Positions 43,374 through 56,110 of a stretch of DNA of 64,000 nucleotides are shown here, piece by piece. This DNA comes from Heracleum sosnowskyi (taxonomy: Eukaryota; Streptophyta; Magnoliopsida; Apiales; Apiaceae), in the NCBI GenBank assembly GCA_030848705.1, contig CM061238.1, positions 46,663,133 to 46,727,132 of the forward strand. The letters run 5' to 3'. A program made the translations under genes and the position numbers. Within the stretch, counting starts at the first letter, position 1. Every line of letters begins with the position of its first letter. Under the pieces are notes generated by a model. It saw only the letters and a list, made by a program, of their open reading frames with translations. It was not told the origin of the DNA and ran no database searches.

Positions 43374-46300
43374 AAAAGGATTCCGTCCCGGAATCTGTCT
43401 GAATCAAATGGTGGTATTTCTCTAGTAATTCACCCTCTAGCTCTCAATTTGATTCTTCCACGTTATGATTTTGCCATATAACTCTGACGAACTTGATGAC
43501 CTTGTTTTGGAGCACTTGTTCCTTTTTGATCTAATATTCCATTGGTTGCTCCACATAGGGTAAGTCTGGTTGCATATCCACATGCTCGAATTCCACTATA
43601 TGCTTAGCATTTGACTTGTATGGTCTTAGCATCGAAACATGAAACACGTTGCGGTCTTGTTGCAGATTCGGGTTAGTGCTAGTTCGTATGCTAGCCTTAC
43701 GATTCGCCTTAAAATCTCAAACGGTCCAATGTATTTAAGACTCAGCTTTTCTTTCTCTCTAATTCTCATTACTTCTTTCCATGAAAATACCTTCCGCATT
43801 ACAAATCTCTGACCTCATACTCTCTATCTTATTTGTACAGAAAATACACCAACATAAACTTGCTTGTCATTCATCAACATGCCATTTAGCTTATCAATAG
43901 CAGTACTATCTCTATACTCGCGGGCTTAGTCCGCATGCTTTCTCTGTCTGTCTTGGTTGTCACTAGCCGCTTGTTGGTGAAATCTTTTGTCCTTCTAGTT
44001 TGTTGGACTAACTTGGGTTTGGTGTAAAATCTCATCCTTTAATTCCCGATCATTCGGGATCCATCTCTGTCTCATTTTAATTAAGGGTATCGGCCACCAC
44101 ATTGGCCTTCCCCGGATGGTAGTGTATCTCACAGTCATAATTCTAGGTCAATTCTAGCCATTTCTCCATCTCAGGTTATCTATTATCGCGGGTAACTCAA
44201 AGCCACTTCATCACATTCCGTAAAATTTGTGGGTGCATTAGTCAACCCAAAATAACTTCGCTGAAAACTCGAAGTGTCTATTCCTAGTACGAATCGCAGT
44301 CTTGGGTATATCCTCAGATTTAACTTCCCACTGGTGATACCCAGTTCTTAAATAAATTTGGAAATACACAGCGTTCTTCCGCTGGTCACACAATCATTTA
44401 CAAGGGTACCTATTTTCCATGTCGAACTCATACAACCCTCGAGGTTCGATACAAAATCTTGTGCTAACATTTTTCTCTCTTACAACAACACCGGGCTCTC
44501 CATGGTGGTACACTGGGTCTTATTACACCTTTATACAGCAACTCTTGTAACTGAGTCACTAACCCTTTCATTCCCATTATACTCTGAATACTCGGTCACA
44601 GTTTATGGTTTCTTGTTTTAACTCTTTGACTTTTATTTTCATCCGGGTCTTCATATATTTCTGAAAATTATTCCTTTATAACAACACACGCTGCACATCT
44701 TCCAAGTCACAATACCAGCTCCCTCTGACTCCAACGTCAGTAATTATCTTGCTAACCCAGAGGTAGTGTCCACTCGTAAACAACTCCTCCAAAATCTCAA
44801 TTTCATTGTAGGGCATCCATCTAACACTGTTGTCACTGGAGTTCACGGCACATCGCTATTCCTTTCACATATATCGATTGACACGCTTTTCATTATCATA
44901 ATATTCTTGGGAGAATAACCAATTTCGTTGATATGTCACTAACAGTCTATTCGTCTTAGGGATCCGCTCCTGTCATAAGCAATTTCGTTGCGAATCTAAT
45001 TCCTTTCAGCGAATTTTGACTTATTTGACATGGGTGGCCTCCCCTTAGAATTCAATGAGGATAACAAAAATTATGGGGCCTTGAAAAGACAGCTCCCATA
45101 TCAAGGAAAACGTCACACACTGGTTATAAGTTTTAGGATAACCTCATAGGAGGCAAAAGAATTTACCGAGAGATCAACATGATCATAAGAACTTAATGTT
45201 GTGTGCCTCGATTGAGACATACTAAAGGTAATTAGCCTTCTTGTATTTCACAACTTACAAGTGATGGCGTCCCATCCGACTTCTATCACACAGATAGATA
45301 GTCCTTGTAGCCCCTATAAGTATAGGGTTGTTCGTCTCAGTGGAAGTTGAAAAGTATGAAAGCAATTCGATATCAATTTAATGATTATCGTCTTTAATAT
45401 TTCTCAAAGGAACACCTTGGATTAAAATTGAACAGATTCCCAAAGGTGCGGTTTCCAAAGAATCGCAAAGAAAAGAATAACCAAAAGATACTGGTACTTA
45501 ACAAACAAGTGGTGAGGTATTACCATAGGGTCATTCATTATTTGAAGAAAAGTGAAAGCTTAAATACATCATTTGACAGGGCTTCGAAAGCCTGAAAGTA
45601 GGCATTGTGATAGCCTCTGGCACAATTGAAATTAAATATGATTTAACACAAGTGTTATAAAACAGCTTCGAAGAGGGAATATACCCTTTATCAGAATTCT
45701 TTCTTGGAAAGAAGTCAAGATAGATCATAGATTGGGGAGGTACCCCACATAATTTGCAAATGGGGAGGGTACTACCAAGGTCTCTACGGATGCCTTATAT
45801 GTCGGCTCCTCTGATGGATATTCGTTCAATTCTAAAGCTTTTCCTTTCCACGCACCCTAAGTTGTTCGATACTTACGTCATTGCCGACTTATAATAGTCG
45901 CTAAGAATTCAACCATCAACATTTGCAATCGCAGGGGGTTTTATTCGACTAGGCGCAAACATCCCAAGTAAACGTTCTGTTCCATAAGAGGACTTCGATA
46001 CCGTTGTCGCCCATAGCAATGACAATTCCTCATGTCGACTGGGTAGTACTCCGGAAGATCGTTAGAAACTACAAGATTAAATCTGGTCTCTATTTCCATC
46101 ATCCTTATACCCAATATTCATTCTCCCATATCAATCCCGTGCGCTACATAAACTTAACACTTTTGGCACAATAGCCTTTTCATTTACATCAATCCCGGAA
46201 CTTCTCAGTCCATCTTGGTCCTTACATATATTTCGCCTTTACCGCCCCATCTCAACTTCATCATTTTATCTCTACAATCAATTATAGCCATCAGGGTCTG

Positions 46301-47382
46301 TACACCAAACCACATAACGGCTATCTTATCCAATCCACATGGTTTGCTCTAATCTCCACTCTCTTTGGTGACATTCTCTGGTAATCAGAAAGACAAGGTT
46401 TGCCAAAAATTTACTGAATTCCCTTCCAAAATCAGGGAAATCAGAACCCACTAGTAATACTCGGATCTGATTTCCGACCTTTCTGTTCTATCCTCATAAT
46501 TCCTTCCTGGTTTCTTGAGGGTGGTAAATCTCGTTCTCGATTCCGTCTTAGCGTGCTTGTCTTACAATGACATTTGCATGGTACATATAACCAAAATTTT
46601 CCTTGAGATAATAAAATTCCTCAATGATGTAATAGACACTATTTCCAGTGGAATCGCTGGTCGTGGGGGATTGAAACCTTGTAGCCAAAGCAATTCCTTT
46701 CACTATCCTTAGGCAACTAAGTACCCTCAATCGTTCGCAAAAATCTGAACACCTTGGTTCTCACGTATGCCGTCTCCTTATGGGCAACTGTAACCAACTA
46801 CGAGTAATAAGTTTCGTGCAAGTCGAATCAATCCACTGATACTGACTGTACTGCCTCTACCTCTTCTGCTTGGAGACTCTACTCCACTTTCCTTGTCATA
46901 CTCTTGATGAGTCATGAACGTTCATTAAACTCTCGTCTCGTCACTTATTCATCCCTTGAAGGTTTATCCTGTCTTATTATTAAGCCTCAAGTAACACACC
47001 ACATCTTTATCAATCGGCACATTTTCTACAAGATTCTTCCTTTGACCCACCATGGGGTCTTCCTTTAGATCCTCCTATGGATCTTCCTTTATCGGGTCTC
47101 CGTCCATTTCAAGAAGCACATCATCCAATGCCTACTCGAAGGCCTCGGAATCTGGTATCTCGGAGTCCCATCAATCTATAACTCATACTAATCGAGGTGA
47201 CTAGCCATGAAGTCTTAAGTCTGGTTTTCCAGAAGAAGTCCCCTCTCGGGCTTCATCTTAAACAGTCAGGGTCATGTCCTCTAACCCGACTACGAACTCA
47301 ACCTGAGCTCTAGATGTCCTTATCATTCTTAAGGGTATTGTAAGACTCGATCTCCTATCGTTTCTGAGGACTGTAACCTAAA
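43374..47382 (-). pseudogene. Element G: decayed gypsy pol and unreadable gag region
   Basis: Minus-strand fragments, read right to left, follow Ty3/gypsy Pol. The reverse transcriptase remnant HFEFSAKLFWV lies near 44215-44285. The end of RNase H, NYDCEIHYHPGKANVVADT, is near 44090-44145. The C-terminal integrase region has KYIGPFEIL near 43700-43740, then FVRVIWQNHNVEES near 43450-43490. Stops and shifts separate them. The right part (about 44700-47382), where gag, protease and the start of reverse transcriptase belong, shows nothing I can name. Confidence 0.75.
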
Positions 47383-47394
47383 GCTCTGATACCA
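47383..47394 (-). promoter_or_regulatory. Primer-binding site of element G
   Basis: On the minus strand TGGTATCAGAGC, four bases inside the 5' LTR end. It is of initiator tRNA-Met type and fixes the direction of G. Confidence 0.9.
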
Positions 47395-47398
47395 TCTC

Positions 47399-50300
47399 TG
47401 TAACAGCCCCAAATCCGGGGTCAGGGATTTAGGGTTGTCACAATCCATGTACTCCTTGCCTTACCTGTATTACTCACACCATTCATAATTCACCTGTTTA
47501 TGACCCCACAATATATGTCTCACACACACACACAGGTTAGAGTCTCAGAAACGACACCATACAATAACTGCGGAATAAATAATTTTTATTACAATACCCA
47601 AATGTCTTTGAATCTGTTACTGATACAATTTCTACGTAGTGGTACATTACCAGCTTAGCCTTCTCATGCTCACAATCCTCTAATACCATTCATGTATATA
47701 CATAAGTTGAATACCAAAGCCGTAGCCTGATTCGATTAGTTCGTACTACTCCCGGGATCACTGCTGAAACTGTTTATGGAAACGCCTTGCGAGGTACGTG
47801 CCGTCCCATAGGCATCCTGCTTCGCTGCTATATAATATATATAAAATAATAGCAAGAGTGAGCGATAGCTCAGCAAGGTAATGAAAGTATGGCATAATTC
47901 TGCCTTTAATTCAACCCAGAAATAAAGCTGGTATAAGACAATAACTTGTCAAAATATCTTGATACTGAAATCATTTTCTTATCGGAATGTATTCCAAAAA
48001 TAGTACCATTGTGGTATTTCAAATATCATTTCATAATACTCTGCAACCTTCAATGTTTATACTATGAACAAAGTTCTAGTATAGTATAAAAGATGAAATA
48101 ACAAGATACTCAGTATATCCTTTCTGTAAAATATCTGCTATATAAAATATAAGCAGACCATCAACATATACTTGAAAGATGAAGTTATAAGGAAAATATA
48201 AGGTTTCTGTAACCCAAAATCCACTTGTGCATATATATCCTTAATCAGGTTTTTATCAGAGTCATAACTCATAAGATAAAAGATGAAGTTGTAGGAATTT
48301 CCAAATATCATCTTTCATATCAAACATTTATCTCATATCATATTCTGGAAATAAAGACAAGGCAAAATATTTCCAATCCGCTTTCTGAACTTGAATAACT
48401 TGCATGAACTGGAATAAACTTGAGTAAACTTGAATAACTTTTCTTTTCTGGAAACTTGCTTAGAACATGTTCTCTGATAACTTGCATAAAACTGAATAAC
48501 TTGAATAAACTTTCTTTCATGGATGATGAACTGTAGACGGAGATTCTGGGCGACAGGGATACCCCTACGATGATCAGTCGTCAGGCAATCCCCACTGCTA
48601 TTTTTCTACGTAGAAGGGAAAATAGGGTAGACGCTAACTGACCACTACCTCCCCGCCAATCGGTTGTAGGGGGAAGAGCATACCCATTCCTTAGGGGTAC
48701 CCATTCCTTAGGGGCCTCCGATGCTCTTCTCTCATCCTACGGTCGGGCACTATCTGATAATCTAAGGGAAGTACAGACCAGTTCATAGACTGTCAGTCTC
48801 CTCGTAATTCCCTTAGGGGACAGGTCGCCACTCAGTCCCTTACATATTCTCCGAGTTCGAGAAAATCCATAACTTTGAAACATAAAGTTCCTTTCCCTTT
48901 TTCCCAAGTATACGACTCCACAAAGTAGTCATATCTGGTTGGAAAGGAAAATTCACCCATATTTCCCAAGCTGATGCTTGTTCATGGATACAACTGATTT
49001 CACTGCTTTTACTCCTCGAGTCTTGAAAGAGTAATCAAAATCATTTTGATAGTTGGATACAAAGCTGTTAAATGAATAGTTTCGAAAAGATTTAGGACCG
49101 GGCAGTCCACTTGAAACAAACATTAAAATCTTGAGAAAGGTTCCATGTATCTTTGAAGTTTGAGCGAACATTTAAGTCTTTCTGAATATAGACTTAAACG
49201 GGAAATAGTTTTGGGAACCTTCTCTAATTATATTTATAATTGCCTGAGTAAAACTTTATTAGCTATCTAGGGTTTAAAAAAATAGTTTTCACAAAATACT
49301 TCCTTAAGAAGTAGGGCTTTAAATAATTAAATCAAACTATAATTAATAAAGAATATTTATTTAGAAATAATTCTCAAGTACTTTCTTATCAAAAAGGGTA
49401 GATAACAACTATTCATCATATATTTAAAATATACCCTTAATAGATTAAACTCCAAATGATCTTTAATTTGTAAACCACTTATCGAGATTAATTGTAATAA
49501 CACAATAAAATAACCCTAGATAGCAACTGATACCATTCTTAGTATGTAAAATAAATATAGAGAATATATAATATATCTCTAGATAACAACTGATACCATT
49601 CCCGGTCCAAAGTATAAATGCAGAGTATATTCCCTCTACTGAGGGTTTTACTTAGCACATCAGCTACAAAATATTACTATATCCATAGCTTATAAATTCA
49701 ACTTCATATCAATAACTTTTACTTAGCACCACAAGTATCATTTCGAAATCAGAAACACATAACATATATATCTCACTATCTTTTATTACCGTTACATCTA
49801 TATACGATGTAAGGTTTGAAAGCATGCATCTATCATATGCATATACTATAATCTCAATAGTTTTAATACTATCACATCTATATACGATGTGAGGTTTGAA
49901 AACTTGCATCTATCATATCATATGCATCATCAGTATAATGTAATCTGAAATACAGCATGGGATTTAGAAAACTTGCATCTAATATATGTATACTTCAAAG
50001 TATGGTTTTAGAAACTTGCCTGATGCTCGAGAAGTGATAGAGGTTCGCGACGATGCCGGACAATCTAGACAAAGTCAAACGAAAACACACGGTTAATCCC
50101 CTCGATAAACCACTTATAACTCAATGCTTAAACACGTAAGCGAAACACAACCAAGGCATTACTTGCTCGCTCTAGCGTCACACTAAGTCCATGTTATTCG
50201 TCAAATACTTATATCACAAGTTTGGTTTGAAATCCATTCTCAAATCCAAGTTATACTTAACCATTTGGAACCTTGGTTTCTAAGTCTCGTTTTCAGTGGT

Positions 50301-52239
50301 TTTCACTTGCGCGACCTCGACTAAAACATTTTTATAAAATCGAAACATAATCGTTTTAATCCGAATCTTTTTCGTGAGCCTTCCTAACTGTCTCTAGTAT
50401 TATTACTCAAAGTTTCACATTTTAATATGGCTCCGAAGTGGTCCAAATATAGCCTCAAAGTTGCTGAACAGAGACGAGTCATTCTTCCGAATGGCGTTTA
50501 CTAAAACTCACTTTTCTCCTAAACCGTAAATCGTATAGACATGATCTTTATATCAAAACAAACCTTAAAACAAGACCTACATGTTCATGGTCAGTTCTGT
50601 TCAAAAATATTACCAGACCAGTTCGTAATTCTTGCTCAAAACAGCCTTAAATCAATTGGGCATTACGACGGCTATAATCGTAACGTTTTCCATTTTCAAA
50701 ACACACTCAAATCAATACCAAACCATCCCAAACTCACCATACACCTTATACACCCTCCACTCAGTCAAATCCTCCATGAATAATCACAATAAATTCATAA
50801 CCCATTCTCCAAACTCAACCAACAATTCATCTAATTACTTAATCATGCTCTTAACTTTACATAAACATCAAAACCATTTCAAAACTCATATCAAACTCAA
50901 AGGGGCAGAGGTTTATACCTTCCTCCAAGCTTGCTTTCTGCCATACTCCTGATGTAGCCTTAGATTCTTGCTTAATACAACCTTTGGAAGCTACAAACTC
51001 ATTATCAAAACAAAACAAAACAAGATACAAGTTACTATTCATCATCTTCTCCAACTGTTAATCACTGAATCGAATGGGTAAAACACAGAGGTGAAGCGAG
51101 CTCTTACCATGGTTGCGTAGAGCTTCTCGAGAGCTTCGATTTGAGTGGTGGATCGCCAAAAACCGCCGAGAGAAACTCAAGTTATGATCAATTCTTTCTC
51201 CACCATTTTCCTCCTCTCTCTCTCTCGGGTTTTCTCTCCAAAAAGGGGAAGAATTCTTCTTTTTCTTTTCTTATTTGACTACTAAAAGTGCTGATATTTT
51301 GTGGTTAAAAGGGGTGAGTCATCACCTTTAGTGCTTAGTCAGTGGACACGTGTCGCACATGCACGAGTTGGATAAAGTAGCTTTACTGATTCGTCTCCTT
51401 TCACATGGATGATCCAAATGTTGCATTCTCGAATTAATCTTGTTACATGTTACTTCCATGTCTATATTTAATCCTGTAAATATTGTCTTACTTCTCTTGA
51501 AACGATTCAAAATATTTTCTAAAGGGCGAATAAAACTCTATGCGGTCCTCGCAGTGAATAGTAACTATTCACTATTCACTTCCACAATCGAATCCTTAAA
51601 TCGACTTTAATAAATAATAAAATTCCAAAATATTAAATCCTCCAATCCTCAATTTTAATATCTCAATTCTTGAATATAATAATATATAATTTGCTGCCCG
51701 GTCAAATACTGTACCAAAATAAAATTTGGAATTTCTGAATTCCGATCGTCTTTGCATTCACTTATTTACTCCGTAGATCACTAATATGACTTCGGAATAT
51801 CCACACTACGTCTCGTACATAGGTGGCATGAAAAACTTTGTTAATCCTCAAAATCACTATTCATCCACAATCTTGTAGATCAATATCAATTCCAACGTTT
51901 CTTGTACTTAGAAAATGTTCTAGTGCTTTCTCAGGCATACTCTATCTTGTTTACGGAGTTGTCGGATGCATAACAGATATCGATTTGGATGACATGAAAA
52001 TACTTTTCTTTCTTGGAATATTATATTCCCATTTTCCAGATAGATTGTTCTTATTTAGATGGTCAGTCCATCCCTTCTATTCACAAAGTACTTGTAACTG
52101 AAATCCATATTCATTTTATAATCTTGAATCTCAAAATCATTAATACATTGTGGTTACAACCACTAATCATTCATATATTCACTGATGCACTTTATCATAA
52201 AAAAAATTTTAATTCTACCGAAAATTTCGGGTTCTTACA
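47399..52239 (-). mobile_element. 5' LTR of element G (4,841 bp)
   Basis: It has the same length as the other LTR and is nearly identical to it. It ends directly at the target duplication GTACA. Confidence 0.9.
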
Positions 52240-53021
52240 GTACATGTGTGGTTATAAGGTTTAGATATTTGTTTGCCAAAATGCAAGTTAGTCACTGCAA
52301 ACTAGTCCCTCAAGTTTGCTAAGTTACAAAGCTTCTTCTACACACTTCTTCCACCCATTATTCTTCTTTTAATACATATCTTCTTCTTTATTTCCTAAGT
52401 TATAATACGTCCAAAGTTGCTCCTTCGAACGGATTTTCGATTCTCATTTTCGTTTGCGATTTTTGACTACGCGATTAGTAACCGTTTATTATTCCTGAAC
52501 TTCCGCTGAAATATAGGATCAATCGGAGACTATAAAATTTTACTATTCACCTTGTAGTACTATTCATCAATGTTACTATTCATCCTTGTTTGTGTTCCTC
52601 TTGCAACGATTCGAAAATATTTCCTAAAAAGAGCGAATAAAACTCTACGCGATTCTCACAGTGAATATTAACTATTCACTCCAACAATCGAATCCTTAAA
52701 TCGACTTTAATAAAACAATAAAATTCGAAAATATTAAATCCTCAAATCCTCAAATTTAATATCTCATTTCTTGAATATATAATATACTACACCAAAATAA
52801 AATTTGGAATTTCTGAATTTCGGTCGTCTTTGAATTCACTTATTTACTCCGTAGATCACTAATATGACTTCGGAATATCCACACTACGTCTCGTACATAG
52901 GTGGCATGAAAAATTTTCTTAACCCTCAAAATCACTATTCATCCACCAAATTCACTATTCATTGATGCACTTAATCATAATAAGAAAAGTTTTAATTTTA
53001 CCAAAAATTCGGGTTATTACA

Positions 53022-53217
53022 AAAGGTTACACAGTGGGATATGGATGTTTGGAAATTGGGAATGTTGTAATTAATGATATTGCACTTGTTGATGGATTGA
53101 TGCACAACTTGCTCAGTGTCAGCCAACTCAGTGACATAGGATTCAAGGTTGATTTTGACATGATGGTGTGCAATATCTATCACAAGAAAGATGGAAGCCT
53201 CTATTTGAAAGGGGTAA
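53022..53217 (+). pseudogene. Element D: pol, second piece
   Basis: It continues the D protease frame after F: KGYTVGYGCLEIGNVVIND, then ALVDGLMHNLLSVSQLSDIG and FDMMVCNIYHKKDGSLYLKG. This is the region between protease and integrase. The CACTA element H interrupts it at 53218. Confidence 0.85.
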
Positions 53218-53341
53218 CACTACTAGAAAAAGTACATATAACATCGGTGCTTTAACATCAGTTCAAAATGCCACCGATGTTAAAAAATATTTTAACATCG
53301 ATATTTTTTAAAACGATGTTAAAACTGTTTTTAGACATCAG

Positions 53342-54216
53342 TTTATAAAATAACTGTTGTGAATTCTCGTTTTAAAAAATTTAAAAATCCCGGGTCACTC
53401 TCACCCCTTCATTATACCAAATAACTTCCCCCCTTATTTCCACAAAAATTCCCCCCTTAGCGAAATTTTTATCCCCCCAAATTTCCCCCCTTTTCTCATA
53501 GTCAACACACTCGACTCTCTAATTATCTCTCCCGTCCCTTTCTGCGTTCTCTCTCTCCGATCTCTCTCTCTCCATCTCACCATCTCTATAACTAAAACCC
53601 TAAATTCACCATCTCATCATCTCACCATCTCTGTAGTTGAAACCCTAATTTCACCATCTTTGTACAAATTTAAACCCTAATTGAACGAACCCAACCGAGA
53701 TAAAAAGGAATCAACCTAATTGGGTTTCTTTTTCTTTCGTTTGTTCTTCAATTTGTAAGTTAGTAACAAATTCAATTTCAATTTTGATTTTTAACTCTAT
53801 TTTTTTCAACAGATCTGGAGCTTAGAGTTGGTTTTGGCTTTCGATGTAAGCTTACATCTCTGTTTCTTTGCATTGTAAGCTTATATTTGCTTTCCCCGTT
53901 CACTTGTATTTGATTTGTATTTGTGTTTTTTGTTTTACAAGTATATAGAGATTTACTTTTTATGTTTTGTATGCTTGTTTGTATATATATAAATATATAC
54001 TTGTATGTATTGCAAATGGTCGATAAAATCCTGCAGGTGCTTGTAAAGATTTACTTTTAGTTGGTTTTGTGAGAAATGTTGTGGAGTATATGTATTTCTG
54101 TATTTCTGTATTTTGTTTTGTTTTTTGTTTCTCGGAACTCGTGGTCTATTAGATTTGCAAATGTTTGTTTTAATGCTCTGTATTGATGGATTTGTGTGCC
54201 TGATGGAAATGAGCAG
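53342..54216 (+). other. Leader-like and intron-like sequence inside CACTA H
   Basis: No ORF of note. The stretch 53500-53720 is rich in CT and resembles a plant 5' untranslated region (repeated ctctctctccatctc, aaaccctaaattcacc). Donor-like GTAAGC occurs near 53847. The stretch before 54217 reads like an intron ending in gagcAG. This could be the leader of a captured gene; which one is unclear. Confidence 0.4.
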
Positions 54217-54515
54217 GAGGGCACATAAACCCAGCTGTGACCTTTGGGTTGTTTCTGGTTAGGAAGCTTTCGCTTACCAGGGCTCTGTTCTATATGGTGA
54301 TGCAGTGCCTTGGTGCCATCTGTGGTGCCGGTGTTATCAAGGGCTTTGAGGGATCTTCGAAGTTTGAGCTCAATGGCGGTGGTGCCAATGTTGTGAACCA
54401 TGGGTACACAAAGGGTGATGGTCTTGGTGCTGAGATTGTTGGTACCTTTGTTCTTGTCTACACCGTCTTCTCTGCAACTGATGCTAAGAGAAGTGCTAGA
54501 GACTCCCATGTTCCA
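54217..54515 (+). pseudogene. Captured exon of a plasma-membrane aquaporin (PIP)
   Basis: The plus strand encodes [11 protein letters not shown] (first NPA motif), then [16 protein letters not shown] and the loop with [16 protein letters not shown], ending DSHVP. This is the second exon region of PIP water channels, which move water across the plasma membrane. The exon is bounded by AG (54215-54216) and GT (54516-54517), placed as in PIP genes, and its frame is open over all 299 bases. The first exon and the exons with the second NPA are missing, so no channel can be made. It was carried here by the CACTA element. Confidence 0.95.
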
Positions 54516-55188
54516 GTATGTACTCTACTTGTTCTTACATGTTATTATGCACTATCTCAGTCTTTTAATTTAAATTGAATACACCAGCATATTGACTTAA
54601 TAGTACTGATCCTTCTATAAGTGATAGATATAGGAATTAACAAATATGAACAAGATGATTATTGTTTTCGTTTTGTTTGTGATCTGTTTGGTTTCTTCTT
54701 CTTTTGCTCTTAGTCTTGTGAAAAATATGCTTGATGTGTAGTGCTAGTTTTAACTCAAAAAGATAAAAGGTTCTGACAGTAACATTTCTTATTACATCAC
54801 TTTGTTTCTCGCAAATGCTGATTTAAGTTGCATATTCTCAAGACTCATGAGAGCAGGACCTAAAGACATGTTTTAGGCCCTTGTCATATGCCTTTTTGTT
54901 GTGCTAAATTGTGATCTAAGCAATCATGATTTCAATTGTTTAATCTTTTGTGCTTCCATGAAGAATAGAGCAAGAACCATGTACCCTTCTTTGATCTACA
55001 TGGTCGTACCCAGTAATGTTTTTGCATATGTCTCACTCTCACCTCTCTCGATTTGACTTCTAAATGTATCTTTCTTTCTACAAGGGTATTGTTCTGTTAC
55101 TGAGTTACTTTTTGTTCTGTTATTGAGTTACTTGTATCTAAACCATTTGTTGTCACTACAAATTACCTTCTTGTTTAAAGTGATGCAG
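54516..55188 (+). other. Intron-like stretch between captured exons
   Basis: AT-rich, with stops in all frames. It starts GTATGT after the aquaporin exon and ends gatgcAG before the CCT exon. It therefore joins introns from two different genes, or one captured intron plus a capture joint. Confidence 0.5.
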
Positions 55189-55546
55189 TATGCTTGTCGA
55201 AAGACACTGGCAGACAACCGACCTCATGTCAGAGGAAGGTTTGCAAAAAATGATGATTTTGGAGATCCCACCAGAACTACTTGTAGCACACATGAAGAGG
55301 ACACATATGATGATGTCAGATCAATTCATGTATGTACCAACCACAAAATTATTGATAAACAAGACGAAAATCATTAGTTCATTTAAACATATATTCAAGT
55401 CACTTTTTTGCAGCAACAATCTAAAAAAAAATTTGGTTTTTGTTTATTTTTGATTCATGACGATTCTGGTACAGGTTGTTGTGAAAGAAGAAGAAGACAT
55501 GGTTGACCCTTCAGATATATTTGAAGCATTTTTGAAGAAGAAGTAA
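55189..55546 (+). pseudogene. Captured last exons of a CCT-domain gene
   Basis: The first exon (55189-55329) encodes YACRKTLADNRP, then VRGRFAKNDD, the C-terminal half of a CCT domain (CONSTANS, CO-like, TOC1). This is a nuclear DNA-contact domain of flowering and circadian regulators. It is bounded by AG and GTATGT. A second exon (55475-55546) reads VVVKEEEDMVDPSDIFEAF and ends in TAA. The exons join in frame. The N-terminal part of the gene is absent. The exact parent gene cannot be named; several plant CCT-motif proteins have this ending. Confidence 0.85.
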
Positions 55547-56110
55547 AGGGGGTGTGCCAGTCTTGCACAATAAATAATTCTGAAAAAGAGGAAAAAATCT
55601 TTAAGCTTAAAAAAGAAGAAGACATGGTCGACTATCATAACTTAGTTCTGCTAATTATTATTTTGTGTGTTACTTTTTAGTAGGTGATCGGAACTCGAAA
55701 GACTTGCAAATTGTACAAGTTGGATGAGGTGCACTTAAAGGTTATCAAGTTTATATAGAAAAAAATGGAAAGCATTTGGTTGTCTGGTTACCCTTGGAGT
55801 AGTTTTGTTTTGACGATGTAGTTGAACTAGTTTTGTTGTTAGATAGTTGGCCGTAGTTATCGATCAACACCTTGTGTTTAGAATATTGTCGTATGTTTTT
55901 TAGCTGGAATGTTTGTAACTTGGTTATGCATATTGGTAACTTTGAATTCTAGCAATAAGCTATATTTGTGAATTCATTTTGAATTGGATTTTATAATGGC
56001 ACTAATTAGCTTTGGGATACAAGTTTTGTTGAGTTGGTATTGTTTTGTTGAGTTTCTAGTAAGCACGGGTTAATGTAAATTAACATCACAAACATAAATT
56101 TGTAATTTGA
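55547..56110 (+). other. Remaining interior of CACTA H
   Basis: A short open stretch VIGTRKTCKLYKLDEVHLKV near 55684-55745 may be a further captured exon (it follows tttttagtAG), but I cannot name it. The rest is AT/T-rich and non-coding. Confidence 0.3.

Larger units (their letters stand above)
38515..52244 (-). mobile_element. Element G: Ty3/gypsy LTR retrotransposon with 4.8-kb LTRs, TSD GTACA
   Basis: GTACA stands at 38515-38519 and 52240-52244. The element (13,720 bp) has two LTRs of 4,841 bp each and an interior of only 4,038 bp. The primer site (47383-47394) and polypurine tract (43361-43373) show that it runs on the minus strand. The LTRs differ at roughly 15 to 20 sites by eye, yet the interior has no frame above 90 codons. 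Pol fragments are of Ty3/gypsy type. It is nested in the LTR of F, a relative. Confidence 0.9.
33519..53026 (-). mobile_element. Element F: solo LTR of a Ty3/gypsy family, TSD AAAGG, with nested insertions
   Basis: AAAGG stands at 33519-33523 and 53022-53026. The LTR ends are TGTAACAACCCC (33524) and GGGTTATTACA (53021). Removing the E-type solo LTR and G, plus their duplications, leaves about 4.7 kb that aligns along its length with the G LTR: same start, same gaaacgacac and actgcggaataaat-like blocks, same last 200 bases. No internal region remains, so F is a solo LTR. I place it on the minus strand by comparison with G, whose primer site shows its direction. Confidence 0.85.

Noticed and set aside
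54217..54515. Functional aquaporin gene
   Set aside because: Only one exon is present. The second NPA motif and other exons are missing, and it lies inside a CACTA element.
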